This document shows positions 53,721 to 64,000 of a DNA stretch of 64,000 nucleotides, one piece after another. Position 1 is the stretch's first letter. Each line of letters begins with the position of its first letter. A model generated the notes under the pieces. The model did not search any database and was not told the origin of the DNA. It saw nothing but the letters and a program-made list of their open reading frames with translations. This DNA comes from Diphasiastrum complanatum (lineage: Eukaryota; Streptophyta; Lycopodiopsida; Lycopodiales; Lycopodiaceae), in contig CM055107.1 in assembly GCA_029204225.1 (NCBI GenBank), positions 28,795,410-28,859,409 of the forward strand, read 5' to 3'. Position numbers and translations under genes: made by a program.

Positions 53721-55500
53721 TGTTGGACCCTTTTTGTGCCTCCCTATGGATGTGTTTCTAGAGGGCAATGAGGGATTTTATGGATCTCTAACCGGGTGAG
53801 TGTTGTGTGTAATATAGGATATCAATCCAAAGAGGAGAGGGTAAACACGATAATGGGAGTGACAATCTAGGCTTGCTAAGGTTGTCAATCTTAGCTTATG
53901 ATCTAAACATAAAACAACCTAGATTTGGGAGTGTTGTTCATCCTTTTCTTCTTCTCTTCTTGTTCTTTTTTTGTTTGGTTTTTCTTTTGCTTGGTTTGGT
54001 TTCTTTTGCTTATCTAGGCATCTTTGGCTCTAGATCTTTTCCACAAGAAGCTAATCTTCTCAAGGAAAGTGAACAATGCATGTAAATCTACCCACGAATC
54101 TTAATGATCACTCCATTGTGTTATTTAACTCGATATGATACATATCATAATAACTAGCACAATTACTCTCTTTGTTGCAAGAAGTTTGTTGTGATGATTT
54201 GAAGCAATAAGAAATTGCATTGAGTCAATGTCTTACTTGTTTTAGTGCATCTTCCTATGTGTGATTTTTTCTAACACCCCAATTGTCAAGTAGAGTTCAT
54301 GCCGCCTAGTCGATCATAAATAATTCATCAATCAACTACCAACCATTTTTTATCATGACAAGACTGATCAGTTAGCTACACACAGAGCCTGAATCCAAGC
54401 TGTTAGGAATAAATTTCTCCCTAATAGCAACTTGATGTATCCAAGCCGAACTCAAATTAAGTTGATTGAGCTAAAGCTAGTATGTAATTAAATACAACCC
54501 TCTATGCCTAACTATAGTATTTGCAAGATTATGGCCATAAAAGACACAGCCAGTCAACTGCCAACACATCCATAGTGACGCATTTACGTGGTCTATCTCC
54601 ATGTTAGCCTCCCACCCAACGCAATGCATCGCCATAAATGTATCATGGTCAAGCCACCTAATTTCTTTAGGATACTACCTCGCATGTTCCAAATTCAACC
54701 TAGGGTTGTGCCCTACTATTAGAAGGCATTATAATAACCAAATAATCAATACAAATTGCAACTGAATGCCAATTACCAAATGAAAAGTGTGGGCCCATTA
54801 GGCACAAACCATGGAAGGACCTCAAGTGGGAACCTTTTAGTGCATAAAACACCATCAGGACATTACCCTCAAAAGTTAGGCAGATAAAACCGTACCACCT
54901 TAACCCCCAAAAACTTAAAATAAGAAGCTACATATCCCTATTTACCCCTACTAGGTAAGCTAGTGGTGAGAGGATCCTTAGATATTTATAAATTCCAGAA
55001 GGTGTTACTTTATAGGATTGTCATATTTTGCTAGGTAAGAAGCACACTTGTATTTGCTAGGTAGGCGCACCTCAAAATTTAACTGTGTTGTGTAACTCAT
55101 GAGCTTACTTGCTAACTTCCAAGAGTCCAATTCATATATTGCTGGACATAATAAAAAAGAGAAGCTTATTTTTCTTATATAGAAAAACAATTGCAAGTTC
55201 GTATCGAACATTTGAGGTACTCCATAATTCTCAGAACATTGATCATGATGAATAACAATATATGCGCCCACTATAGCTGCTTGCAGATCCTGAACACATG
55301 GTTATCTAGATTTGGTGCAAATTGAACCTGCTAAATGGAGAACATGTGTATGTAAATTTCCATAAAATGGTACATGCTAACAGCTCGATCCTTTTCGCAC
55401 CATACTTTGTGCATATTCTTCGACCCATTTAGGGAAAATTTTGAATTTTGATTAGTTTTAGGCACAAGTGATACAATGAAAACACGTAATCCTTCAATTC
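53721..55500 (-). repeat. probable LTR-H and flanking noncoding sequence
   Basis: Begins TGTTGGACCC next to the primer site. The far edge was not found; no gene is supported up to the DExH 3' end. Parts near 54290-54720 read like LTR U3/R debris. Confidence 0.35.
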
Positions 55501-55748
55501 AAAAATCTCCTATTTTTTACACAATTAACTGCTCATATGGGCAGTCTCCAAAGAATAACGTGATTGCTTCATGATTGCTTCGAGGACATATGTTGCTACT
55601 CGTCGGTCGATAGGATGCTCAATCGCTTTGAAGCTTTCCTCTTCCAATTTGCCCCTACAGCCAAGATCGATATTAAAGTGGAGTCTTGCTAGCTGGAATT
55701 GGGCTGCAGAAATACTTAATATTTGAGCGTCACAAGGCCATCGTTGCA

Positions 55749-57685
55749 TCACGCACGAATGCGCCGGCTTCCTTGGTTTTTTTTGAGCTTAACAGGTTCT
55801 TGAGAGTCTCTAAGCCCCAGAAACCACTCAACTGCAGCGGCAGCAGCACTTTTCTCTGCCAGTCTTTTGCTAGAAGCAGGTTCTCCAATGAATCTCTTAC
55901 CTCTTGCCTCTACGCAAGAAACAAAATGGCCCTTCAAAGACTTGGTCTGATACTTAGGGATCTGGTACCCCGCCCTCTGAAGAAGTGTTTGAAGATATCC
56001 TTTTAAATCTGTGTTATCTTTATTGGAGCTAGTATCAGCAGAAGCTGCACTTTTCTTTATCTTCAGCTGTTTGCCAAAGACAAAAGTCCCCTCACAATTA
56101 TCTCCATGCAGCAGTTCCAATATAGCTTCCATCAGATATTGGCTCTCCGAGTAGATATCCAATGCAGGATTTGCCAGCTGCATTACAACCAAATGTGAAA
56201 TAAAGTTACTGCCAACAGCAGTACAATCACTAGACATTAGATTCAATCCAACATAAGTACAATCACTAGAGCTTATATTCAATCAGCTCATGTGTTACAG
56301 TTGCCATTACAAAAGCTGCATTCAGCTACAAACACGATAAACGCTGGACCCAAAACCCTATTTTGCAATGATTGTCTACCTTACAAGAACAATTAGCTTT
56401 TCTTCGAACCTGATTGGAACTCAATGCAAGAGTTGGAAGGTCGGCATGCCTGAAGTGGTGAATTTGGTTGAGTACAAACCAAAATCCTTCAAATATACAA
56501 TTTGGATATACACACCTTTTTATGGAGCATGCTGTCAAGTTCCTGACGTAATCTTAAAACGGTGGTAGCCATTTCCGAGCTCATGAAAAATTCCAAGAAG
56601 CCTCGTTGCATTAGCAGATGTCCGGACTAGTCATTATACATGAATAAGCTGAATCAATTTGTGAAGCATAACGAGTAACTGTGAAACATTTGACCATTTC
56701 CAAGAGCACAAAAAGTTTACGATTATAATACCTATTACCAACACTGAGGAAAACTTTATGAGAAGGAAAAGTTATAGGCCAAATATTATAAACAGGGAAC
56801 TTTATATGACCACGGGTCCACATACGTGATTATCATTCATTTGGACCATATGATTGGGCATTGAGCCCGTTATGGACTGATTGACATTTACTAGACTCTT
56901 TTATTGATTATTTCACTATTACTCGGCCTGTAATGATAGGGCACAAACTCTAGCCCTGATTTGGATTCTCAAAGAGTCAGTTCATTCACCCACCAATTAC
57001 GACTGTTCCTCCAATACATTATCAACATAATTGCAATCTAGCAACTATTTTTCATATGAAGACAATTCATGCTAAGGTCTTCAGCACCCTTCAAGGCCAA
57101 AGCTTGAAATGCTATGATTGATACTGAGTACCAATATGAGGTCTCTCTCTTATTGTAAAACAGAGTCTCAAGTTTGCTCATCACCTAGTGATCAGCTTTG
57201 CTCGTAAGGAGTCGGTTGCCATAAGATAAAACAAGACAACCTTTCCAAGAATTTCAACAACTAAAAACCAAATCCTTCAAACTGTTGTTAGGAAAACGAT
57301 GTAGCAGATTTTGACATACCGCCTGACCAGACGACAGCTGCCCCCCGAATAGCAATAACATGGAGTCAGATATTCCAGTCGAGTCACGAATCATCACACT
57401 GTTTGTTTTCAATTTCTCATTAAATACGAGCCATGGATACGCTAAGTCCAATTCACGCGCATTTGCTGAATTCTGCCACACAAAAGTGGATCAATCTTTC
57501 AATAAACCAGCAGATGAGCCAGTGATTTTTGTTCGGACTCGAAACTTGATGGGCATATTTGCACATTGAATTATCAAACTGATAGAGTTGACTTTATAAT
57601 AAGAAGTAGAGATCAACTTGCTTACCGAGGAAAGTAGAACTTGGCCATCTTCAAATGTCTTGAAACAAACTGACCTTGATCTTTT
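55749..57685 (-). CDS. DExH-box RNA helicase, C-terminal exons
   Basis: Four exons, all joined in phase 0: 57626-57685, 57320-57472, 56516-56626 and 55749-56177 (250 codons before TGA). Donors are GTAAGC, GTATGT and GTGTGT; acceptors end in AG. The first three encode the OB-fold end of DHX36/DExH1-type helicases: [44 protein letters not shown] and [20 protein letters not shown]. The last gives [28 protein letters not shown] and a dsRNA-binding domain, [20 protein letters not shown] ending [18 protein letters not shown]. Such enzymes unwind structured RNA or G-quadruplexes. The helicase core exons are not visible before the right window edge, implying an intron over 6.3 kb or a detached gene end. 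No stop or frameshift is seen, so it looks functional. Confidence 0.87.
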
Positions 57686-58518
57686 CTGCAAATACATAAA
57701 AAACATTCGAAAAACCATAGCATTGTCGTATCATACTCCTCAGCTACAACTGAGAAATACTTTATGAAAGTTACAGGAGCTTCTTCACCTTACACAAATT
57801 TTTACCAATACTTAAGGACACCAACATAAAGGTAGGACAAATACACTAAATGGGAAAAAAGGCACAGACTTTATGAACCATACCTTTATTGCTACTCATA
57901 TTATTGCACTGTTTCTATATAGTAGTACTCATATGGTCCCACATAGGAGACAAATAAGTGACCATGTGTGAAAAGCTCATAAAACCCACATTGAGAAATT
58001 GTTATCCTCGTTGAGCCACCACAACAGCAGAAATAACAGATCCCTCAGAGGATAAATGTACATGTTTTCATTCACGTTGTTGCACATTACATTCCCTAAA
58101 TCCCATCACAGGCAAGGGAAGAAACGATAGCTTTCATATTTTGTCAACAAATTACTTAAAAGTTTAGTTCTTGACAAAAGCTGGCAATATATGCACCAAT
58201 CAACAATCATTTCTATTGGTCAGATGGAGGACATTTGCAGAAATTATTGCTTGCTAAGTCTAAGCCAAGTCAATTAGTTAAAAGGGTTGTAAAGCTTATG
58301 TTGTTTGTCATATTACATTCTTGATGGCCCATAACATGCAGGCGGAAAAAAGATAACTAGATTCTTCCCAAAACTACTTTGAAAATGTAGTTCTTGTGAA
58401 AGGCTAGAGATGTATGCCCCACACCAATGTTTTTGGCTGCCATGTGATGTGCATTTGGCAGAAATTGTGGCTTGCAAAGCTTAGCCAAAACCATCAGGTT
58501 GAAAAGGGTTGTGAAGTT
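57686..58518. other. intron or upstream flank of DExH gene, no further exon seen
   Basis: Searched by eye for the preceding exon of the helicase (a segment ending AVxCAGLYP-like) without success. Two related ~120-bp blocks (58130-58290 and 58370-58510) share CTTGGCAATAT/GAAAGGCTAG, ATTTG(C/G)CAGAAATT.TTGCTTG and GGTTGT.AAG.TT.TGTT. Otherwise unassigned. Confidence 0.45.
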
Positions 58519-58997
58519 TGTTATGGCCATATTCGGTTAAGGACCTGGAATAGTCCTAATATGGTAGACCGACCCTCCAGTACTCGAGATTATTGGTCAC
58601 GCCGTGATTCAATTCCATGTCAAGGCCTGTTTGTGACTAATTACCTTGAGAGGACCCAGACACTCTAATTGAGACATTTGGAGCATTGCATGTCTGTGTG
58701 ACAGATATAGGCAGTAGGACTGCATGAAGAGATGTGATCTATTTATAGTTGACCTGCATGGAGATTGCATGGTTACATGCACAGGACTCTACTCTCTATA
58801 TAATGAGGTGAGGATTTTCCCGTCGACATATTGGGTTTAGGTTACCAGTTTCTCTCTTCTCCTCTTGCTTCACATAGCATGGCTTGGGGGCTAGATCCAG
58901 GTTTGATGTAGGATTGGTTGGGCGGTTTGACTCCATAGTCTCTCCTATTGTGTTCTCCTATGCTCATCTTAGGGGTTATCTCTTTAGGGTCTTAACA
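58519..58997 (+). repeat. LTR-I with TATA box
   Basis: 479 bp from TGTTATGGCC to GGGTCTTAACA. TATATAAT at 58797-58804. A perfect primer site follows at 58999. No second copy is seen in the window. Confidence 0.75.
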
Positions 58998-58998
58998 T

Positions 58999-59010
58999 TG
59001 GTATCAGAGC
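58999..59010 (+). promoter_or_regulatory. LTR-I primer binding site
   Basis: TGGTATCAGAGC, perfect initiator tRNA-Met complement, one base after the LTR. Confidence 0.9.
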
Positions 59011-61960
59011 AAGGCTAAGATGCTATCCTGGATAGGAGTGAAGAGGAGTTCTAGATCGGATTCGAAGTTGAAAGCACTTGGATTGTTATCCCGGATTGAA
59101 GTGCTGATTTCTCAAAGCGAAATTGAAAGAGGATTCACAAAACTCTGGTTGCAGCTTGTTTTCAAAAAATTGGGGTAGAGTGCTCTTCTACATGGTTGAT
59201 TCTGGATTATTGATGCTGAGAATTTTGGTGACTTCATTCACAATTTTCTGTTCTTTGAGAAAGCTTTTGATTCAGGTTAAATGAACTGCTAATCCAGATT
59301 CGGATACTTGGCTCTTTGCTAGATTCTGATTGGTTAAAGTTTGATTGCATGCTTTAGTCCATAATGTGCTAAATCATGTCTTCTTGATTGGGTTCATTGA
59401 TAGATTGATGTAAAGTCAATTCATCCAGAGAGATGAACAGCTAATTTCTTTTAGTACATGATTATGGTGACTGCATGTTCAGAATAATGGGATTTATGCC
59501 AAAAATCCTCCTCTGAAATTGCATGTTGAAAGACATTGTGGAAAGCAGTTAAACTAAGATTTAGAAGAATTGATAGCTAAGACAATAGAAGCGACCAATC
59601 GTCTCCTGGGAATTGCTATTTTCCCTGCAAATATGTGGAAGCATGAAGTAGGATATGAGCACTGTGACCAAAGATTTGCAGGGAGAGCTTAGTCTGAACT
59701 CCAAGTTTGCTTCTGGGCAAGCCATCAGACAGTTTGTTTCTGACCTGCAATCATGTATCAGATCGTGATTATGCAGGGGAGTTCAGGTTCTTTTCCCAGG
59801 TGTGTTCCTGTATGGGATGCTTGGTAGAAATCTGATGGAGTTTATCTGCCTCATCATGTATTTCCTTCTGGAACATGATCTGCCTGTGACAGCATGTGCA
59901 AGACAGCTAGCTTTTGGGTGCCAGGAATACTTGGCCGTCTCTTTACCTTTGATCTGGTTACCTCTTGGCGCGCTCCCCTGCTATGAACGTAGAAGGTGTG
60001 GATGCATCTGGGATTGAAGTCCCAGCAGACCAAACTTTGCATCCTATACCTCGTTTTTCTGGGAGTGTGATCAGAGTATTGAAGGTCTGTAAAATGAAAG
60101 AGATTAGGCACAGATGAACGAGGCACTCTCTCGCGTTGGAGCTGTTGAGGTGCACAGGTAGAAGGTCGAGGAGGTGAACGCCCTGCCGGGGGATAAACCC
60201 GAACAGCCATCGCGGCTGTAGCCAATCTTTTGGGAGGTGAAACCCTTAGGGTTAATTGCATCTTTGTAGAAAGTTCTATAAGTCAAGAGTGGCCTTGCGT
60301 GGAATTTTCAGTAATTGGAAATTCTAGAGAATTGTATGGCTTTTGCTTAGTTAAGAGACTCTGCATGGGATTTTTTCTTTTATCCGACCTTTGATTATTT
60401 TGCATGCGAAGGGAGCTTGGGAGTTGTAATAGGCATTAGTACATCAGCTACTCTTCTAGTAAGGCATAAAAAAAATAATTAGGTCTAGCAAGGATAACTG
60501 CAAGAAAAATCTATTTGTTGAATTCTCTTGGGTGACGATATAAGTTTTGCTATCCTAACAGAACGTCTATGATTTTGGTTCATAGATTTAGGATTGACAG
60601 TGAGATGATCATTCCTCATGGGCTACCTATTTTCCAAGACGGTACCCGGTTCAAGAAAATTTAATTTTTCTGGCACTGTGCTTGAAGGTGACTAAACTTT
60701 GGAAGCATGTGTTCTCCCCAGATTATGAGTCAGAAATGAATATTTTCTTTTTTTGTTGAATTTCAAGTTGATTACAATTTAAAATCGGTTACTTGCCTGG
60801 TATATTTCTAATTGATGCTAATCATTGGAGGTGGGTAAAGTGAACGTTTGTGCAAAATACTCATCAAAATTGAGATTAATAGAAATGGCCTAATTAAATA
60901 AGTGATGACAGAACTCTTTATCCGATCAATGGAATCTTGTTGGATACAGTTTAAGAATTCTAAAATCCTATTGGTAGGATTTCCATTCATGCAATTTCAT
61001 ATTTTGGATTTGGATAGTTTTTATCAATATTGATGGAGTAATGCCAGACCAGTCAATAAAAAAGAAAAACAGTCCAATGCTATTGGAAGAATGTAATAAT
61101 AAATAAAAATAAATTGAATTCATTTCCAGTTAAATCCTATGGTCAAGTTTTGTAAGACCGAGCCAAAAATGCCGGTCCACCTAGAATTGGGTCCCAGCCC
61201 GCCCTAAATGAGGCTAGAGCAAATTTTGCGGCCTTAGCCGGTAAATATTTTACGGCTTTTCAAAAAAAAAAATGGCCAGTTGTAAAAGTAGCCGGTATGA
61301 CCGTGCTAAAATCTCACCATGTACTGAGTCCATTTTTTCTAATATATGATCACTCAGTGTATTTTTCAGGGAAACCGTGTTGTCGTGGGAGCCCTAGTCA
61401 TGAATGCCGAAAAAGTCAACTTCAGTCAAAGAGCCATCAAAGAAAAATATTTATCGGGCAAAACCCAAGCTGTGAATTATGGGCAATACTGAAAACTTGC
61501 AGAAACCCTAACGGGTAAAATTGGGCAAATTACGGGAAATGGGCAAAATACGCAAATCAGTCGGTAATCCCGAGAAACCAAAAGCCAAGGGCCGTCGGGC
61601 CGTACCTGCTACAAAGCAAAGAAAAACCAAATAAAGGGCTAAAAGGAACAAAGGACCAAGGACCAAGGAAATGGAGGGCACCTTAGGTGGAATAGGGGCT
61701 TGACAAAAGTCCTCACCCACCTTTTGGATAATAAATGTAAACAAGACTTTAGGACCTAGAGGACCTGAAAGATATTTTCTCTAGCTTTTGACTAAGAGGG
61801 CATCTTGGCTAGTTTTGGAAGGGGGCCTTAAATGGCACCAACCCCTACACCCTCAAGGAGGCCACTTGATGTACTTGCCAATGGGTGTTGGACAAATGGA
61901 CAAAAGGGCTTGAAGGGCATGAAAATTGGCAAAGCCTCATTTTGAAGGGGAACACTTAGG
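59011..61960. other. LTR-I interior and unassigned noncoding sequence
   Basis: No gag or pol motif found. A weak frame near 59680-59760 (LQGELSLNSKFASGQAIRQF) could be an eroded Gag. 61440-61560 is marked by repeated GGGCAAA/GGGTAAA words, and 61228-61258 by an imperfect palindrome around CCGGTAAATATTTTACGG. Confidence 0.4.
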
Positions 61961-61966
61961 ATTTAC

Positions 61967-61975
61967 TATAAAAGG
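61967..61975 (+). promoter_or_regulatory. TATA-like element
   Basis: TATAAAAGG followed by a GGCCACTC stretch resembles a plant promoter or LTR TATA region. The transcript it would make is not identified; 61976-62550 is GT-rich with repeated TTGAGAG words. Confidence 0.35.
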
Positions 61976-62558
61976 AGGCCACTCTTTGTGTTAAGATATA
62001 GTTGATTGATAGTTGGGTGAGTTAGATGATGATGTGATGTTGGTTGAGAGTTTTTTAGAGTTGAAAGCTTTTGGAAGATGGGTGCTTGCTTGAGAGATCT
62101 TTGTTGATGAGTAGGTTTGATTCCTTGTAAGTTTGGTTTGATGGATGGTTAAATGTGGTTTTGCCTTATAGTATGCTTATGCATTGGTACAAGTATTGTC
62201 TTGCATAGTTGCTTGTGGAGTGATGGATGTTTGGGGTTAAATGCTTGTTAGTGGATTGAGAGTAGACTCACTTGTAGTTGATAACAATGGATAGGTTCTG
62301 TGTTTGTGGTTTGGTTTGAGAGTTAGTGTTGAGGGGGTGTGTGTAAAATGTGTGTTGAGAGTAATGTGTTGAGAGAATTGCTTTTGTTGAGAGTGATTTC
62401 ATGGAGAGGGTTGGTTGGTTGGTTGTAGTCCAGTGTCATACTAGTAGGCTTACATCTTGAATGAGTGGGATGGTTTGCTTGAGGGCTTGGTGTGAGTGAT
62501 GGGTTGCTGATTTTTTTGCCATTGCATCTTTCTAGCCTGTTTTTTTTTTACAGACTTT

Positions 62559-62585
62559 CGGTTCAGTTTTCTCTCAACTGAACCG
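62559..62585. repeat. perfect 10-bp inverted repeat
   Basis: CGGTTCAGTT and AACTGAACCG separated by 7 bases, preceded by a T-run. It could form a hairpin in DNA or RNA. No role known. Confidence 0.7.
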
Positions 62586-62769
62586 TTAACATTTCAATCG
62601 CACCGTTCATATTCCAGAAACTTTCATTTTCTTCATTTTCTCTATTTACACCAACTCGATCGGACATGCGTAAAGTGGAGAAAACTGCATCAACATGCCT
62701 GGCTCTGATTTTTGCTACAAGATTCATGACCAGAGTTTCCACGCAACGGCTACCTAATTGCACATTGAG

Positions 62770-64000
62770 GTGAGTTTTTGACTTGAACTTTCTTTCTAGT
62801 CACTTCCATTTCTTGAAGTTCTGTTTGTAAGCTCTTAACTTAGATTGGAATGGGATGTGAGATGTGTAAGATAGGGTTTTACACTTTGAAGGAGGTTGTT
62901 ATGAATGGTCTAGGGAAGTAATCTTGTTGAGGGACTAATTACGTCAAGTTTTTCCGAGGTCCTACAGATTTAAGTGTTGCTGATGGTTGTAATTTTCAGT
63001 TGTACTCATTTACGTTGGTGACTACTTGTAAGGTTTGGTAGTGAATCGGGTTTTTAAGCATGAACTAGAGTTCAGTTCAGAATTATAGTAATGAATGTCA
63101 TATGTTGTGGGGTTAATTAAGGGAAGGATTGATTTTCGGTTATCGACGTTTAGTGAAAGCAAGAACGCTTGTAACCAGGTTTTATTAGCATGGTTTGGAA
63201 GTGCTTATATGGATACGGTTTTAAAAGGTGAATGTGTTTTACTCTATGCTTGTCTAAGATAGAACTGATAGTTTAAACCGCAATAAACCGTCAAAGTTCA
63301 GAAGCGTTTTATTTTCGTCATTTATGAAGTGTGTCAGCTGGACCCGACCTCTGTGAAACACCAGAGCGGGCTGTCCACCATCCGTGGTTGAAAAACAACA
63401 CCTTGGTTAAAGCGTCACACTAGTCACACCCGTCGTCGGTACTGTCTAGCGAAATACCTAGACCCGACGGTCGGCGAAAATACCGCCGCTTAGCAAACAA
63501 AGCGAGGCATATAACTTGCACCCCACGAGCACATCATAGACAGTAAATCGGTTTCTAGCCCATGTAAGATTTTTACTAACTGTAAACCGAATTCAATGGG
63601 GAAAGAAATATTAGCAAGATCCTAACACGAATTAGTGATCAGAAGTTTTACGGAACCGTGACCCTAGAAAGCTAGTGAATCATTGCAGCCAAAAGTACTA
63701 GAACCCCCTCCTTGCAACCGTATCTCTGAGAGCCTGGAAAACTCTCATCGGTTGGGGAGCACGGGGCAATAGAGAAGGCCATCAGGGTTGGAAGTGGCGA
63801 ACCCTTTGTTGCTCACGTAGGGCCGAACCGCCATTAGAGGTGGGGCCCCTTGACCCTGTTAGGACGTTTTGGCTGGACCAACCCCCCGTAAAAAATGGCC
63901 CTAACAAGGGTTTTATGGAAAGAAAAGCTGATGGTATGGGACATCGGTAATTTTGGAAAGAAAATTCTAGGAATGTAAAGATTTGATGATCAATGGTGTG
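62770..64000. other. unassigned sequence, GC-richer at 63.3-63.9 kb
   Basis: No gene, LTR edge, primer site or RNA gene recognised. The block 63300-63900 has higher GC and several CCCGAC/CCGCC words, and may be LTR or intergenic debris. Confidence 0.4.

Noticed and set aside
59854-60261. 135-codon minus-strand frame, Pro/Arg-rich
   Set aside because: No recognisable motif, low-complexity N-terminus, overlaps other equally long frames on the opposite strand in a GC-richer patch.
62563-62763. 66-codon minus-strand frame
   Set aside because: Covers the hairpin and opposes the exon-like plus-strand signal; no homology pattern seen.
63300-63900. GC-richer block considered as rRNA or organelle DNA
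   Set aside because: No stretch matched remembered conserved rRNA or plastid sequence.

Overview
The window reads as intergenic and intronic DNA of a large, repeat-saturated land-plant genome. Two thirds or more is LTR-retrotransposon debris, AT-rich and poor in genes. The host-like pieces are plant in character: a DExH RNA helicase with canonical introns, a lipid-transfer-protein fragment and a plant-type Helitron. Retroelement primer sites mostly match plant initiator tRNA-Met (TGGTATCAGAGC). Long introns and nested elements would fit a gymnosperm, fern or other large plant genome, but the species cannot be fixed from sequence alone. No rRNA gene, complete tRNA gene or CRISPR array was seen.

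Layout. 1-8.5 kb: a minus-strand Ty3/gypsy element (gypsy-1) with gag, protease, RT, RNase H and integrase, all broken by frameshifts, plus an extra open frame after pol that leaves the window at base 1. 8.5-11.6 kb: two plus-strand copia pieces either side of one LTR. 11.8-16.1 kb: a minus-strand copia fragment split by a chromovirus fragment with its LTR. 16.1-19.4 kb: LTR-A copy 1 followed by a gypsy gag and protease. 19.4-20.6 kb: an ACGT-rich stretch and a (GA)n run. 20.6-22.8 kb: a copia LTR, primer site and gag. 23.0-29.0 kb: LTR-A copy 2, a minus-strand LTR, repeat family D, a decayed copia pol and LTR-A copy 3. 29.0-30.6 kb: the front of a second gypsy type. 31.4-34.4 kb: first copy of a ~3 kb duplication carrying a small unrecognised gene. 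34.4-36.7 kb: chromovirus integrase and LTR-A copy 4. 36.7-41.2 kb: mostly unassigned, with tandem repeats. 41.2-42.8 kb: a lipid-transfer-protein fragment and repeat D copy 3. 42.8-46.2 kb: a Helitron Rep/helicase reading frame joined to a multi-exon GIY-YIG nuclease pseudogene. 46.4-49.2 kb: second copy of the duplicated gene. 49.5-50.8 kb: a GC-rich gypsy LTR between inverted repeats. 52.1-53.8 kb: two more minus-strand LTR/primer-site units. 55.7-57.7 kb: the last four exons of a DExH RNA helicase. 58.5-64 kb: one LTR with primer site, then little that can be named.

The likely functional host loci are the DExH helicase 3' end and the two copies of the ~126-129 aa gene. The most unusual region is 42.8-46.2 kb, where a Helitron is fused to a GIY-YIG gene with three very short, phase-consistent introns. 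A second recurring theme is that untranslated leaders of LTR elements carry dense arrays of a short family-specific motif, or of palindromes or ACGT cores.
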